A stretch of DNA of 64,000 nucleotides from Shewanella khirikhana (GTDB lineage Bacteria > Pseudomonadota > Gammaproteobacteria > Enterobacterales > Shewanellaceae): assembly GCF_003957745.1 (NCBI RefSeq), contig NZ_CP020373.1:992001-1056000 (forward strand). Reading direction: 5' to 3'. Position numbers and translations under genes: made by a program. The stretch's first letter is position 1, and each line of letters starts with the position of its first letter. The notes beneath the pieces are model-generated. The model searched no databases. It had not been told where the DNA came from and saw only the letters and a program-made list of their open reading frames with translations. This document shows, in pieces, positions 50,120 through 58,943 of the stretch.

Positions 50120-52744
50120 ATGGGTAAATCGCTCGTTATTGTCGAATCGCCGGCGAAAGCCAAGACCATCAACAAGTATCTTGGTAAAGAATTTATTGTG
50201 AAATCGAGCGTGGGCCACATCCGTGATCTGCCCACGTCCTCCGCGGCCGAAGGCAAAACCAGCAGCAAATCTGCCACTGAAGTTCGCAAAATGAGTGCCG
50301 AAGAAAAGGCACAATATAAGAAGCAAAAGGATAAGCAGGCGTTGGTCGCTCGCATGGGGGTTGATCCCGAGCACGGCTGGCGCGCCAACTATCAGGTGTT
50401 GCCTGGTAAAGAGAAGGTGGTTAAAGAGCTTCAGACCCTGGCCAGCAGCGCCGACCAAATCTACCTCGCAACGGATTTGGATAGGGAAGGGGAAGCGATT
50501 GCCTGGCACCTGCAGGAAATCATTGGTGGCGACAAAGAACGCTACAAGCGGGTGGTGTTTAACGAAATCACCAAAACCGCTATCCAGGATGCCTTCAGCC
50601 ACCCCACCGATTTGAACACCAACATGGTGAATGCTCAGCAGGCCCGTCGTTTCCTCGACCGGGTCGTGGGCTTTATGGTGTCGCCATTGCTGTGGAAAAA
50701 GGTCGCCCGCGGTCTGTCGGCCGGGCGGGTGCAGTCGGTTGCTGTGCGTCTGGTGGTTGAGCGCGAAGCTGAGATCAAAGCCTTTGTGCCGGAAGAGTTC
50801 TGGGACATTCATGCCGATCTGAAAACGCCAAACGCTGACAAGTTGCTGATGGAAGTCAGTCGCTACCGTGATGCCGCCTTCGAGCCTATCAATCAGGCGC
50901 AGGCAATGGCTGCTGTCGCTGAGCTCGAAAAAGCCAGTTTCACCGTACTTGATCGCGAAGACAAAGCGACTTCCAGCAAGCCATCTGCACCATTTATCAC
51001 CTCAACGCTGCAGCAGGCGGCAAGCACCCGTCTTGGCTTCGGGGTGAAGAAAACCATGATGCTGGCACAGCGCCTCTACGAAGCGGGCCACATCACCTAC
51101 ATGCGTACCGACTCCACCAACCTCAGCCAAGAGGCGCTGGACAACGTCAGAGCGCATATCGAGTCGGAATATGGTGCCAAGTACCTGCCAGCGGCTCCGG
51201 TGCGTTATGGCAGCAAAGAGGGCGCTCAGGAAGCGCACGAAGCCATACGTCCATCCAATGTGCAGGTCGAGGCGGTCAGCCTGACCGACATGGAGCGTGA
51301 TGCTCAGCGTCTGTACGAGCTGATTTGGCGCCAGTTTGTGGCCTGTCAGATGACACCGGCGCAGTACGATGCTACCCGTTTAACCGTTAAGGCAGGCGAT
51401 TACGAGCTTAAGGCCACAGGCCGTATTCTGAAGTTTGACGGTTGGACCCGTGTTCAGCCTGCTCTGAAGAAGAAAAACGAAGAAGACAGCACCTTGCCTG
51501 ACGTGAACGTAGGCGATGTGCTGAAACTCGAATCGCTCGATCCCAAGCAGCACTTTACCAAGCCGCCCGCGCGTTACAGCGAGGCATCTTTGGTGAAAGA
51601 GCTGGAGAAGCGCGGCATCGGCCGTCCTTCTACCTATGCCGCCATTATTTCCACCATTCAGGATCGCGGTTACGTTAAAGTTGAAAACCGCCGCTTCTAC
51701 GCCGAGAAAATGGGCGAAATCGTCACTGAGCGTTTGGTTGAAAGCTTCAGCGAGCTGATGAACTACGACTTTACCGCGGGCATGGAACAGACCCTCGACG
51801 ATGTGGCCAAGGGCGACAAAAACTGGAAGAAGGTGCTCGACGGCTTCTACAGCGGCTTTACCGCCAAGCTGGAGCAGGCTGAGGCCGAGCCAGATTCTGG
51901 CGGCATGCGCCCCAATCAGATGGTGCTGACCGATATTCCTTGTCCTACCTGCGGTCGTCAGATGGGTATTCGTACCGGCACCACCGGGGTGTTCCTCGGT
52001 TGTTCCGGTTACGCGCTGCCACCCAAAGAGCGCTGCAAGACCACCCTTAACCTGACGCCCGGCGAAGAAGCCATCGCTGACAACAGTGAAGATGCCGAGA
52101 CCGATGCGCTCAGAGCCATGCATCGCTGCAACAAGTGCGGCACCGCAATGGACTCCTACCTCCTGGATGAAACCCGCAAGCTGCATGTGTGTGGTAATAA
52201 TCCAGAGTGTGACGGCTATGAAGTCGAGAAGGGCCAGTTCAAGCTCAAGGGCTACGAAGGCCCCATTATCGAGTGTGACCGCTGTGGCAATGATATGGAG
52301 CTGAAAAACGGCCGCTTCGGCAAGTACTTCGGCTGTACCAACAGCGAGTGCAAGAACACCCGTAAGCTGCTTAAAAATGGTGAGGCAGCGCCGCCGAAGG
52401 AAGACCCCATTCATCTGCCTGAGCTTAAATGCAGTAAGTCAGATGCGTACTTTGTGCTGCGTGACGGCGCCGCCGGTATCTTCCTTGCCGCCAGTACTTT
52501 CCCACGCTCGCGCGAAACCCGTGCGCCGCTGGTGGAAGAGCTGAGAAAGTACCGCGAGCAGTTGTGGCCCAAGTATCAGTATCTTGCCGATGCGCCGGTT
52601 GCTGATGCCGATGGTAACAAGGCACTGGTGAAGTTCAGCCGTAAGACCAAGGAGCAATACGTTGCCACCGAGGTTAACGGTAAAGCCACCGGCTGGAGTG
52701 CCCATTTCAGCGGCGGTAAGTGGGTTGAGTCCAAAGGTAAATAA
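50120..52744 (+). CDS. topA: DNA topoisomerase I
   Basis: 874 residues (E. coli 865). Toprim domain at the N-terminus (GKSLVIVESPAKAKTINKYL; DLDREGEAIAWHL), catalytic tyrosine Y327 in ITYMRTDSTNLS, and three C-terminal zinc fingers (CPTCGRQM..., CNKCGTAM..., CDRCGNDM...). It relaxes negative supercoils. ATG 50120 lacks a strong ribosome site (CAAATTAAGCT upstream). The gene stands alone before a terminator. Confidence 0.97.
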   Translation: MGKSLVIVESPAKAKTINKYLGKEFIVKSSVGHIRDLPTSSAAEGKTSSKSATEVRKMSAEEKAQYKKQKDKQALVARMGVDPEHGWRANYQVLPGKEKVVKELQTLASSADQIYLATDLDREGEAIAWHLQEIIGGDKERYKRVVFNEITKTAIQDAFSHPTDLNTNMVNAQQARRFLDRVVGFMVSPLLWKKVARGLSAGRVQSVAVRLVVEREAEIKAFVPEEFWDIHADLKTPNADKLLMEVSRYRDAAFEPINQAQAMAAVAELEKASFTVLDREDKATSSKPSAPFITSTLQQAASTRLGFGVKKTMMLAQRLYEAGHITYMRTDSTNLSQEALDNVRAHIESEYGAKYLPAAPVRYGSKEGAQEAHEAIRPSNVQVEAVSLTDMERDAQRLYELIWRQFVACQMTPAQYDATRLTVKAGDYELKATGRILKFDGWTRVQPALKKKNEEDSTLPDVNVGDVLKLESLDPKQHFTKPPARYSEASLVKELEKRGIGRPSTYAAIISTIQDRGYVKVENRRFYAEKMGEIVTERLVESFSELMNYDFTAGMEQTLDDVAKGDKNWKKVLDGFYSGFTAKLEQAEAEPDSGGMRPNQMVLTDIPCPTCGRQMGIRTGTTGVFLGCSGYALPPKERCKTTLNLTPGEEAIADNSEDAETDALRAMHRCNKCGTAMDSYLLDETRKLHVCGNNPECDGYEVEKGQFKLKGYEGPIIECDRCGNDMELKNGRFGKYFGCTNSECKNTRKLLKNGEAAPPKEDPIHLPELKCSKSDAYFVLRDGAAGIFLAASTFPRSRETRAPLVEELRKYREQLWPKYQYLADAPVADADGNKALVKFSRKTKEQYVATEVNGKATGWSAHFSGGKWVESKGK

Positions 52745-52770
52745 CAGGCTTAACTGACACTGATAGCATT

Positions 52771-52797
52771 AAAACGGCGCTTTGAGCGCCGTTTTTT
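52771..52797 (+). terminator. Terminator of topA
   Basis: AAAACGGCGCT, loop TTG, AGCGCCGTTTT and further T. Confidence 0.9.
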
Positions 52798-52810
52798 ATT
52801 GCCCGGGGAT

Positions 52811-52856
52811 TGGAGGAGGCTGCACAGCCACCGTCACGGTGCCACTACAGCCTCCA
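52811..52856. repeat. Compound hairpin between convergent genes
   Basis: GGAGGCTG (52815-52822) pairs with CAGCCTCC (52848-52855), and inside it CACCGT-C-ACGGTG (52829-52841) is a 13-base palindrome. The rest of the stretch to 53012 has no convincing gene. Confidence 0.5.
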
Positions 52857-53012
52857 ACGCTAACGCTTAAAGACAAAGCGCGGTGATGAGCAGGCCCAAG
52901 CTCAGGCAGATGCCACCTTGTTTGCATTTGACGTCAGCAACATAAATTGCGCCCACGTGATTCACAAAGCAAAGTTCACAGAAAAGGGTTCACACGAAAC
53001 GGCTCACATAAA

Positions 53013-53036
53013 AAAGCCCCGCAGAGGCGGGGCTTT
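53013..53036 (-). terminator. Terminator of the 53051 gene
   Basis: AAGCCCCGC, loop AGAG, GCGGGGCTT; on the minus strand followed by a T-run, 15 bp past the stop. Confidence 0.9.
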
Positions 53037-53050
53037 CATAAACGGCAGGC

Positions 53051-53824
53051 TTACCACTTTTTCTTGGGCTGGAACAACATGTCCAAATCGTCGCCCTCTT
53101 TCTTTTGCTTGGGGGCATTGGGCTCCGACTGCTTCTGCGCGCCCATGATTTCGTCAAGCAGCTGCTTGGCTTCATCTACCTTGCGGCCAATGAAAGGGTC
53201 GTTGGGGGTTTGCGCCTTGATGGCGTGCAGGGTAGACAGCGCCTTGGTCACCATCTGCTTGGCAGAGCCGTACTGCTTCATATAACAGGCTGCACGGGCA
53301 CGGGAAATCATCGATTCCACATTGATCCTCAGTTGCAGGCTGTCGATACGGTTTTCTTCCTGAGCAAACACGGTAGGGTCAACTTTGCCCTTGTTGTGTT
53401 CGGCACGCAAAATGGCTTTGAGCTTTTTCAGGGTTTGCACTATCGCCAGGATTTGCTTGTCGTTATCGGGCAGGCGAAAGCTTTCGACCGGCGGCACGTT
53501 GGTCACGTCCTTTTGGCCTTCAATCTGTGCCTGAACATCCAGCAGTCGGCGTTGATAGTCGTTTTTGGGCTGACCGACGCTCATGTCCACGGCAACTGCC
53601 AGGGCTTCCTGGATGCGGCGATACAACACCATCACCAGATGCGATGAGCAGGGAAACATACCCGTATTGGACAGTACTCCTTCGGTCTCATCGATAATTG
53701 CCCGTTGCCGTGCGACTTCGGTGCGCCTTTCGGCTTCTTCGCGCTCTTTTTGCTGCTGAACGACATTCACACCAATAATGAGCAGCAATAAGGCCCCACA
53801 GGCGAGCAGGATCATTAATAACAT
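53051..53824 (-). CDS. Membrane-anchored coiled-coil protein of unknown function
   Basis: 257 residues. One N-terminal membrane helix (MLLMILLACGALLLLIIGVN), then a strongly charged coiled-coil-like stretch (QQQKEREEAERRTEVARQR). The remaining helical body has RLLDVQAQIEGQ, LQLRINVESMISRARAACY and an end rich in Lys/Glu/Pro (MLFQPKKKW). The middle part resembles TPR-like helical hairpins. Orientation would put the body in the cytoplasm or periplasm; sequence does not decide. I do not recognise a function. It is divergent from cysB. Confidence 0.8.
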   Translation of the reverse strand: MLLMILLACGALLLLIIGVNVVQQQKEREEAERRTEVARQRAIIDETEGVLSNTGMFPCSSHLVMVLYRRIQEALAVAVDMSVGQPKNDYQRRLLDVQAQIEGQKDVTNVPPVESFRLPDNDKQILAIVQTLKKLKAILRAEHNKGKVDPTVFAQEENRIDSLQLRINVESMISRARAACYMKQYGSAKQMVTKALSTLHAIKAQTPNDPFIGRKVDEAKQLLDEIMGAQKQSEPNAPKQKKEGDDLDMLFQPKKKW

Positions 53825-53970
53825 AGGTCGTCCGTTCTTGTTACAAGTCAGCCAATGCTACAATAAATCAATAAACTAGCATAGTTATCTTAGCTCAGCT
53901 TGCTGTAAGTGTCGCCCAAATTCCAAGGAAGGGCTTTGTTATTCCTGTTTGATTTAATTAATTCATTGTA

Positions 53971-53989
53971 CTATAACCCATCATTATAG
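53971..53989. promoter_or_regulatory. Inverted repeat in the cysB upstream region
   Basis: CTATAA (53971-53976), 7 bp, TTATAG (53984-53989), 54 bp before cysB. CysB represses its own gene in enterobacteria, so this could be part of such a site; it may also simply be -10 like sequence. Confidence 0.35.
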
Positions 53990-54042
53990 ATGTCAGGGTC
54001 AACATTGGCCTCCCGGCCCCGGGAATTGGCGAAGGAAAAGAG

Positions 54043-55017
54043 ATGAAACTGCAACAACTCAGATATATTGCCGAAGTGGTGAATCACAATCTGAACGTCT
54101 CTGCCACGGCTGAAAACCTCTATACCTCTCAGCCGGGGATCAGTAAACAGGTGCGCATGCTGGAAGACGAACTGGGGATCCAAATCTTCGGTCGCAGCGG
54201 TAAGCATTTGACCCACGTAACCCCCGCCGGTGAACAGGTGATTGCCATCGCCAACGATATTCTTGGCAAGGTGGAAAGCATTAAAAAAGTGGCCGAGGAA
54301 TACACCAAGCCGGATCAGGGTGAGCTGAACATTGCCACCACCGACACCCAGGCAAGGTATGCGCTGCCGCACATTATCAAGGGCTTTATCAAGCGTTATC
54401 CCAAGGTGAATCTGCACATGCACCAGGGTACGCCAACCCAGATAAGCGAGCTGGCCGCCCGCGGTGATGCCGACTTTGCCATTGCCACCGAGGCGATGCA
54501 TCTATATTCCGATCTGATTATGTTGCCCTGCTACCACTGGAACCGCTCCATCGTGGTGACCCGCGACCATCCACTTGCCAGTCGCAGCCAGGTGAGCATT
54601 GAAGAGTTGGCCCGTTTCCCGCTTGTAACTTATGTGTTTGGTTTTGACCGGGCATCGGAAATTGAGCGCGCCTTCAATCGCGCAGGCCTCGAGCCACGTC
54701 TGGTGTTTTCCGCCACCAGTGCCGATGTGCTGAAAACCTATGTGCGCCTTGGTCTTGGGGTGGGGGTTATCGCATCCATGGCAATCGATCCGAACATTGA
54801 CCGCGATCTGGTGGCCATTGACGCCAGCCATCTGTTTGCCCACTCGACCACCAAAATCGGTTTCAGAAAGGGCAGCTTCCTTCGAAGCTACATGTATGAC
54901 TTTATTGAGCTGTTCGCACCGCACCTGACCCGTGACGTGGTTGAAAAGGCGGTGGCGCTGCGTGACCCTGTGCTGATTGAAGAGATGTTTGCCGACCGGG
55001 AACTGCCGGTTCGCTGA
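54043..55017 (+). CDS. cysB: LysR-type regulator CysB
   Basis: 324 residues (E. coli 324). Helix-turn-helix at 1-60 (MKLQQLRYIAEVVNHNLNVS, then TSQPGISKQVRMLEDELG). Effector domain with ATTDTQARYALPHII, a region that binds N-acetylserine or sulfate in the family. CysB activates sulfate assimilation genes when O- or N-acetylserine accumulates; cysE at 13.5 kb makes that precursor. Monocistronic. Confidence 0.96.
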   Translation: MKLQQLRYIAEVVNHNLNVSATAENLYTSQPGISKQVRMLEDELGIQIFGRSGKHLTHVTPAGEQVIAIANDILGKVESIKKVAEEYTKPDQGELNIATTDTQARYALPHIIKGFIKRYPKVNLHMHQGTPTQISELAARGDADFAIATEAMHLYSDLIMLPCYHWNRSIVVTRDHPLASRSQVSIEELARFPLVTYVFGFDRASEIERAFNRAGLEPRLVFSATSADVLKTYVRLGLGVGVIASMAIDPNIDRDLVAIDASHLFAHSTTKIGFRKGSFLRSYMYDFIELFAPHLTRDVVEKAVALRDPVLIEEMFADRELPVR

Positions 55018-55090
55018 GTCGACTTATAGGGTAATTGCAGCAAACCTGCAGTGGTTAGCTCGCAGAATACAAAAAGCACAGATAATAAAA

Positions 55091-55115
55091 AATCCCGCCT
55101 CGGCGGGATTTTTTA
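55091..55115. terminator. Bidirectional terminator cysB/sdaA
   Basis: AATCCCGCC, loop TC, GGCGGGATT with A-run on the left and T-run on the right, between convergent genes. Confidence 0.9.
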
Positions 55116-55141
55116 TGTTTGCAATCAGCAGATTGGAGGCA

Positions 55142-56518
55142 TTAACACTCAACGATGTTAACAGCCAGGCCACCTTTGGCGGTTTCTTTGTACTTACTGC
55201 GCATATCGCGGCCTGTGTCCATCATGGTTTTGATAACCTTATCAAGTGATACCTTGTGGTTACCATCGCCACGCAGTGCGAGACGTGAGGCGTTAATCGC
55301 CTTCACCGCGCCCATGGCATTACGCTCGATACAGGGCACCTGCACCAGGCCGCCAACCGGATCACAGGTCAGGCCGAGGTTGTGTTCCATGCCGATTTCA
55401 GCCGCGTTTTCAACGTGCTCAACAGTGCCGCCCATGATTTCGGTCAGAGCCGCTGCTGCCATGGAGCAGGCAACACCCACTTCCCCCTGACAACCCACTT
55501 CTGCGCCGGAAATGGAGGCATTCTTCTTGTACAGAATACCGATGGCGGCGGCAGTGAGCAGATAGCGGGCGCAAATGTCTACATCCACTTGCTGTACAAA
55601 GGTATCAAAGTAGCACAGCACTGCAGGGATAATGCCCGCCGCACCGTTGGTGGGGGCGGTCACCACGCGATCGCCGGCCGCATTTTGCTCATTTACCGAC
55701 AGAGCGAACAGATCAACCCAGTCCATGGCGGTCAGCGGGTCGACGTTGTTACGGCCTTCGGCTTTCAGGCGACGATACAGGGCAGGTGCGCGGCGACGCA
55801 GTTTAAGGCCGCCGGGCAACATGCCTTCTTTTTTGTAGCCCTTCTCGATGCAGGTCTTCATGGTCTGCCAGATGTGCCACAGCTTCTCTTTGACTTCGTC
55901 CTCGCTGGCGAGGATAAGCTCGTTTTGCATCATCAGCGATGAAATGGACAAACCATTGGTGGTGCACATTTCCAGCAGCTGCTGGGCGCTGTTGAAATCA
56001 TAGGGCGCCGCCTTGATTGGCGTGGCCGGAGACGGATTCTTTTGGTCGATTTCATCTTCATCGAGCACAAAGCCGCCGCCAACAGAATAGTAGGTGCGCT
56101 GATACAGGCACTCACCTTCACTGAACGCGTAGAGGGTCATGGCGTTGGCGTGGGCAGGCAGGGACTTGCGTCTGTGGTAGATGATGCCGTCTTCGCGGGT
56201 AAATTTCACCGCTTTGCCACAGGCCAGTTTCAGTACTTCCTGGTTGCTGACATCGGCAAGAATGCCGTCGATGGCGTCGGTATCCACGGTTTCAGGATCT
56301 TCACCCATCAGCCCCAGGATCACCGCCTTACCGGTACCGTGGCCTTTGCCGGTTTGCCCCAGCGAACCAAACAGCTCGGCACGCAGCTCGTCCACGCGCT
56401 CAAGCAGCCCCATGTTGTCGACACGGGCAATAAATTCTTTGCCGGCCTTCATGGGGCCAACGGTATGGGAACTGGAAGGACCTATTCCAATTTTAAAGAT
56501 GTCAAATACACTGATCAT
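55142..56518 (-). CDS. sdaA: L-serine ammonia-lyase (4Fe-4S type)
   Basis: 458 residues, single-chain iron-sulfur L-serine dehydratase. N-terminal beta domain with IGPSSSHTVGPMKAG, and alpha domain with cluster cysteines (AAIGILYKKNASISGAEVGC, MEHNLGLTCDPVGG, VQVPCIERNAMGAVKA). It deaminates serine to pyruvate. ATG 56518 lacks a strong ribosome site. E. coli has paralogues SdaA, SdaB and TdcG of this type, so the exact letter is uncertain. No serine carrier is adjacent. Confidence 0.93.
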   Translation of the reverse strand: MISVFDIFKIGIGPSSSHTVGPMKAGKEFIARVDNMGLLERVDELRAELFGSLGQTGKGHGTGKAVILGLMGEDPETVDTDAIDGILADVSNQEVLKLACGKAVKFTREDGIIYHRRKSLPAHANAMTLYAFSEGECLYQRTYYSVGGGFVLDEDEIDQKNPSPATPIKAAPYDFNSAQQLLEMCTTNGLSISSLMMQNELILASEDEVKEKLWHIWQTMKTCIEKGYKKEGMLPGGLKLRRRAPALYRRLKAEGRNNVDPLTAMDWVDLFALSVNEQNAAGDRVVTAPTNGAAGIIPAVLCYFDTFVQQVDVDICARYLLTAAAIGILYKKNASISGAEVGCQGEVGVACSMAAAALTEIMGGTVEHVENAAEIGMEHNLGLTCDPVGGLVQVPCIERNAMGAVKAINASRLALRGDGNHKVSLDKVIKTMMDTGRDMRSKYKETAKGGLAVNIVEC

Positions 56519-56754
56519 AAGCTCGGGCCCTGTTTGCGTTTCGTTGTTATTTTAGTCGTAAGTCCGGTGCTTGCTCGCCCACCGGTGCGCTTTACGGTAA
56601 TCTCTGATCCCGGATGTCGACCAGTGTCGAAGAAAAGGGATCAATGCCTTAAGTCGCAACGTTCAAGTATCCCACAAACTTTTTCGATAGTTTCATTAGT
56701 AATTCTTATGTCACCTTGTTCGGATTAGTCTGGCTAAGGTTGAAACGGCATCAA
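56519..56754. other. Divergent intergenic region sdaA/nagZ
   Basis: About 235 bp without an ORF. The stretch 56680-56715 is AT-rich and likely holds the nagZ promoter; no single -35/-10 pair is clear. Confidence 0.4.
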
Positions 56755-56823
56755 ATGGAATAAGGGGCACGGAGCCGCTATCTGGCTTGGTACCGGCATT
56801 GCCCGGCGTGTGCCCCGTTCCAT
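56755..56823 (+). promoter_or_regulatory. Branched RNA fold in the nagZ leader
   Basis: Outer stem: ATGGAA (56755-56760) with TTCCAT (56818-56823) and GGGGCAC (56764-56770) with GTGCCCC (56810-56816). Inside are two hairpins: AGCC-7 nt-GGCT (56773-56787) and CCGG-6 nt-CCGG (56793-56806). Together they make a three-way-junction shape that ends 37 bp before nagZ. It may be a regulatory leader or a small mobile palindromic element. Confidence 0.5.
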
Positions 56824-56860
56824 CCACCAAACTTGAGATGAATTTTTGTAGGGAGAATTT

Positions 56861-57874
56861 ATGGGCTTTCTGATGCTGGATCTTGAAGGCACGCGGCTGG
56901 ACGCCGCCGAAGAGGCGCTGCTGCAGGCACCGCAAACCGGTGGCCTTATCCTGTTCAGCCGTAATTTTACCAGCCGTGAGCAGCTCGTCTCCCTGGTGGC
57001 CGACATTCGTCGGGTCCGGCCGGATCTGCTGATTGCCGTCGACCACGAAGGGGGCAGGGTGCAGCGTTTTCGTGAGGGCTTCACCCAAATTCCGGCCATG
57101 GGCGATATCCTGCCTGCGGCAGGCAACGACCTTACACTTGCCAAACGCTGGGCAACAGAGCTGGGTTTCCTGATGGCGATTGAGCTTCTTGGCTGCGACA
57201 TTGACTTAAGCTTCGCCCCGGTGCTGGATGTGAATGGCATCAGCGAAGTGATTGGCAAAAGGGCCTTTTCGGGTAATCCCGATGAAGTGGCCGAGCTTGC
57301 TGGCGCCTTTATCCGCGGCATGAACGATGCCGGTATGCGGGCTGTTGGTAAGCATTTCCCGGGTCATGGCAGTGTTCAGGCCGATTCCCACATCGCGATG
57401 CCGGTGGATAGTCGCAGTGCTGAGGAAATCCTCAATTTCGATATGAAGCCCTTTGTCAGCCTGATTGGTGACAAGCTGCTCGATGGCGTGATGCCTGCCC
57501 ACGTGGTGTATAACCAGCTGGATCCCAATCCGGCCGGGTTCTCGCGCTTTTGGCTGCAGCAAAAGCTGCGGGGTGAGCTTGGCTTTGATGGCCGCATTTT
57601 CTCGGACGATCTGGGCATGGAAGGCGCAGCCTTTGCCGGCGGTTATGCCGCCAGAGCCAAAGCGGCCCTCGACGCCGGCTGCGACATGATTTTGGTGTGT
57701 AATAACCGCGAGGGCGTGCTGGAGGTCCTTGGCGCCGAACTGCCGGTGCCGGCAACTGCCAACAGCGCCGCCAGCCTAAGGCCCGACAGTGCCAAAACCA
57801 TCAGGGCACTTGAGAATTCCACCCGCTGGGAAAAGGCGAGGGAACTCGCGCTTACCATAGGTTATCGGCCCTGA
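56861..57874 (+). CDS. nagZ: Beta-N-acetylhexosaminidase NagZ
   Basis: 337 residues, glycoside hydrolase family 3 (E. coli 341). The catalytic His/Asp loop is GKHFPGHGSVQADSH, the nucleophile Asp is in IFSDDLGMEGA, and AVDHEGGRVQRF is a family signature. It removes N-acetylglucosamine from anhydro-muropeptides in cell-wall recycling and so affects AmpC induction. GGGAG lies before ATG 56861. Followed 110 bp later by ycfP, the usual neighbour. Confidence 0.96.
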   Translation: MGFLMLDLEGTRLDAAEEALLQAPQTGGLILFSRNFTSREQLVSLVADIRRVRPDLLIAVDHEGGRVQRFREGFTQIPAMGDILPAAGNDLTLAKRWATELGFLMAIELLGCDIDLSFAPVLDVNGISEVIGKRAFSGNPDEVAELAGAFIRGMNDAGMRAVGKHFPGHGSVQADSHIAMPVDSRSAEEILNFDMKPFVSLIGDKLLDGVMPAHVVYNQLDPNPAGFSRFWLQQKLRGELGFDGRIFSDDLGMEGAAFAGGYAARAKAALDAGCDMILVCNNREGVLEVLGAELPVPATANSAASLRPDSAKTIRALENSTRWEKARELALTIGYRP

Positions 57875-57984
57875 GTCGAAAGTGGGATTGGATCACGAAG
57901 TTTGTGATTTTCTTGATGCGGCGCAACTTTTCCGGCCGCATCCCCTGTTAGGGTTGTGTCATCAATGAGTGTAGGGATGACCTT

Positions 57985-58539
57985 ATGATCCTTTATTTCC
58001 ATGGTTTTGATTCAACCAGCCCCGGCAATCACGAGAAGATGCGCCAGCTCAAATTTGTCGATCCCGACGTACGGCTGGTGAGCTATTCAACCGCGCATCC
58101 GCGTTACGATATGCAGCAAATGCTGCACGATGTTGCCCGTGAACTGGACGGCGCCAACAAAGATGAGGTTATCGCCGTTGGCGTCGGTTTGGGGGGATTT
58201 TGGGCCGAGCGTATCGGTTTTTTGAGCGGTATTCGCAGTGTGCTGATTAACCCCAATCTGCATCCGGAAGAAAATATGGCGGGGCGCATAGACCGGCCTG
58301 AAGAGTACGCCGATATTGCCGCCAAGTGTGTCAGTCAATTCCGGCAAAAGAACAGCGGAAAGAGTTTGTGTATCTTATCCCGCTTCGACGAGGTGCAGGA
58401 TAACAACCGGACCGAATCCATCCTGGCGCCTTTCTATCCGGTGCTGTGGGATGAGGAGCAGTCACATAAGTTTCCGTCACTTGGCACCTACCTGCCGGTC
58501 ATACGCGCATTTTTGCAGGGGCAGCTACCGCCCAACTGA
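57985..58539 (+). CDS. ycfP: YcfP-family alpha/beta fold protein
   Basis: 184 residues of the UPF0227 family (E. coli YcfP 180). Esterase-like features: MILYFHGFDSTSPGNHEKM at the start and a GxGxGG in place of the usual nucleophile elbow (VGVGLGGFWAERIG), so the catalytic serine appears to be missing. The role is unknown; it is next to nagZ in many gammaproteobacteria. A strong terminator follows. Confidence 0.92.
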   Translation: MILYFHGFDSTSPGNHEKMRQLKFVDPDVRLVSYSTAHPRYDMQQMLHDVARELDGANKDEVIAVGVGLGGFWAERIGFLSGIRSVLINPNLHPEENMAGRIDRPEEYADIAAKCVSQFRQKNSGKSLCILSRFDEVQDNNRTESILAPFYPVLWDEEQSHKFPSLGTYLPVIRAFLQGQLPPN

Positions 58540-58545
58540 AACTCG

Positions 58546-58573
58546 AAACCCGGCCACTGCGCCGGGTTTTTTA
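58546..58573 (+). terminator. Terminator of ycfP
   Basis: AAACCCGGC, loop CACTGC, GCCGGGTTT with T-run. Confidence 0.9.
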
Positions 58574-58695
58574 ATTAGAACAGCCGTACCATATAAATCA
58601 CGCAAAATACAGTACGCAATCTCGATAAAAGGGTAAATAAATTGAGATCGCGTTCACAAAAATTAAAATATTTGGCCTGACCAGCGGCCACGCGA
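58574..58695. other. AT-rich intergenic spacer
   Basis: No ORF. AT-rich DNA between the ycfP terminator and the promoter of the candidate small RNA. A weak pair ATCTC...GAGAT lies near 58619-58650. Confidence 0.35.
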
Positions 58696-58723
58696 TTGAA
58701 TTATTTGGTTCAGCGTGTACAGT
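58696..58723 (+). promoter_or_regulatory. Promoter of the candidate small RNA
   Basis: TTGAAT (58696-58701), 16 bp, TACAGT (58718-58723). Start of transcription expected near 58730. Confidence 0.5.
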
Positions 58724-58729
58724 TGCGGC

Positions 58730-58848
58730 CTTTCCGGAACACGTTTGTAACAAAACGTATCCAGAATGCCGTATTGGTCCCAAGGGACCTACCGATTGCG
58801 TATGTCGCCCGATGCAGCTAACAGCAGTTTTGTTAGCTGTTTTTTTTG
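58730..58848 (+). ncRNA. Candidate small RNA of about 118 nt
   Basis: No ORF, but a promoter upstream and a strong Rho-independent terminator at the end: CAGCTAAC (58815-58822), 9-nt loop, GTTAGCTG (58832-58839), eight T. Two further hairpins lie inside: ACGTTT-gtaaca-AAACGT (58741-58758) and GGTCC-CAAG-GGACC (58776-58789). ycfP already has its own terminator at 58546, so this one is otherwise unexplained. I do not recognise the RNA family. Confidence 0.6.
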
Positions 58849-58943
58849 CCCGAAATTTACCTCTCCAGCCAATGTATGCGGTTTCCCTGACACCGTAGGA
58901 TGACGTATGCTCAATAAATCATCAGCTTGAGCGGAGGCTCACT

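Noticed and set aside
52866..52965. Possible 32-43-residue ORFs on the minus strand downstream of topA
   Set aside because: One GTG-started frame ends in a hydrophobic stretch, but there is no ribosome site and a competing frame covers the same bases, so I cannot support a gene.
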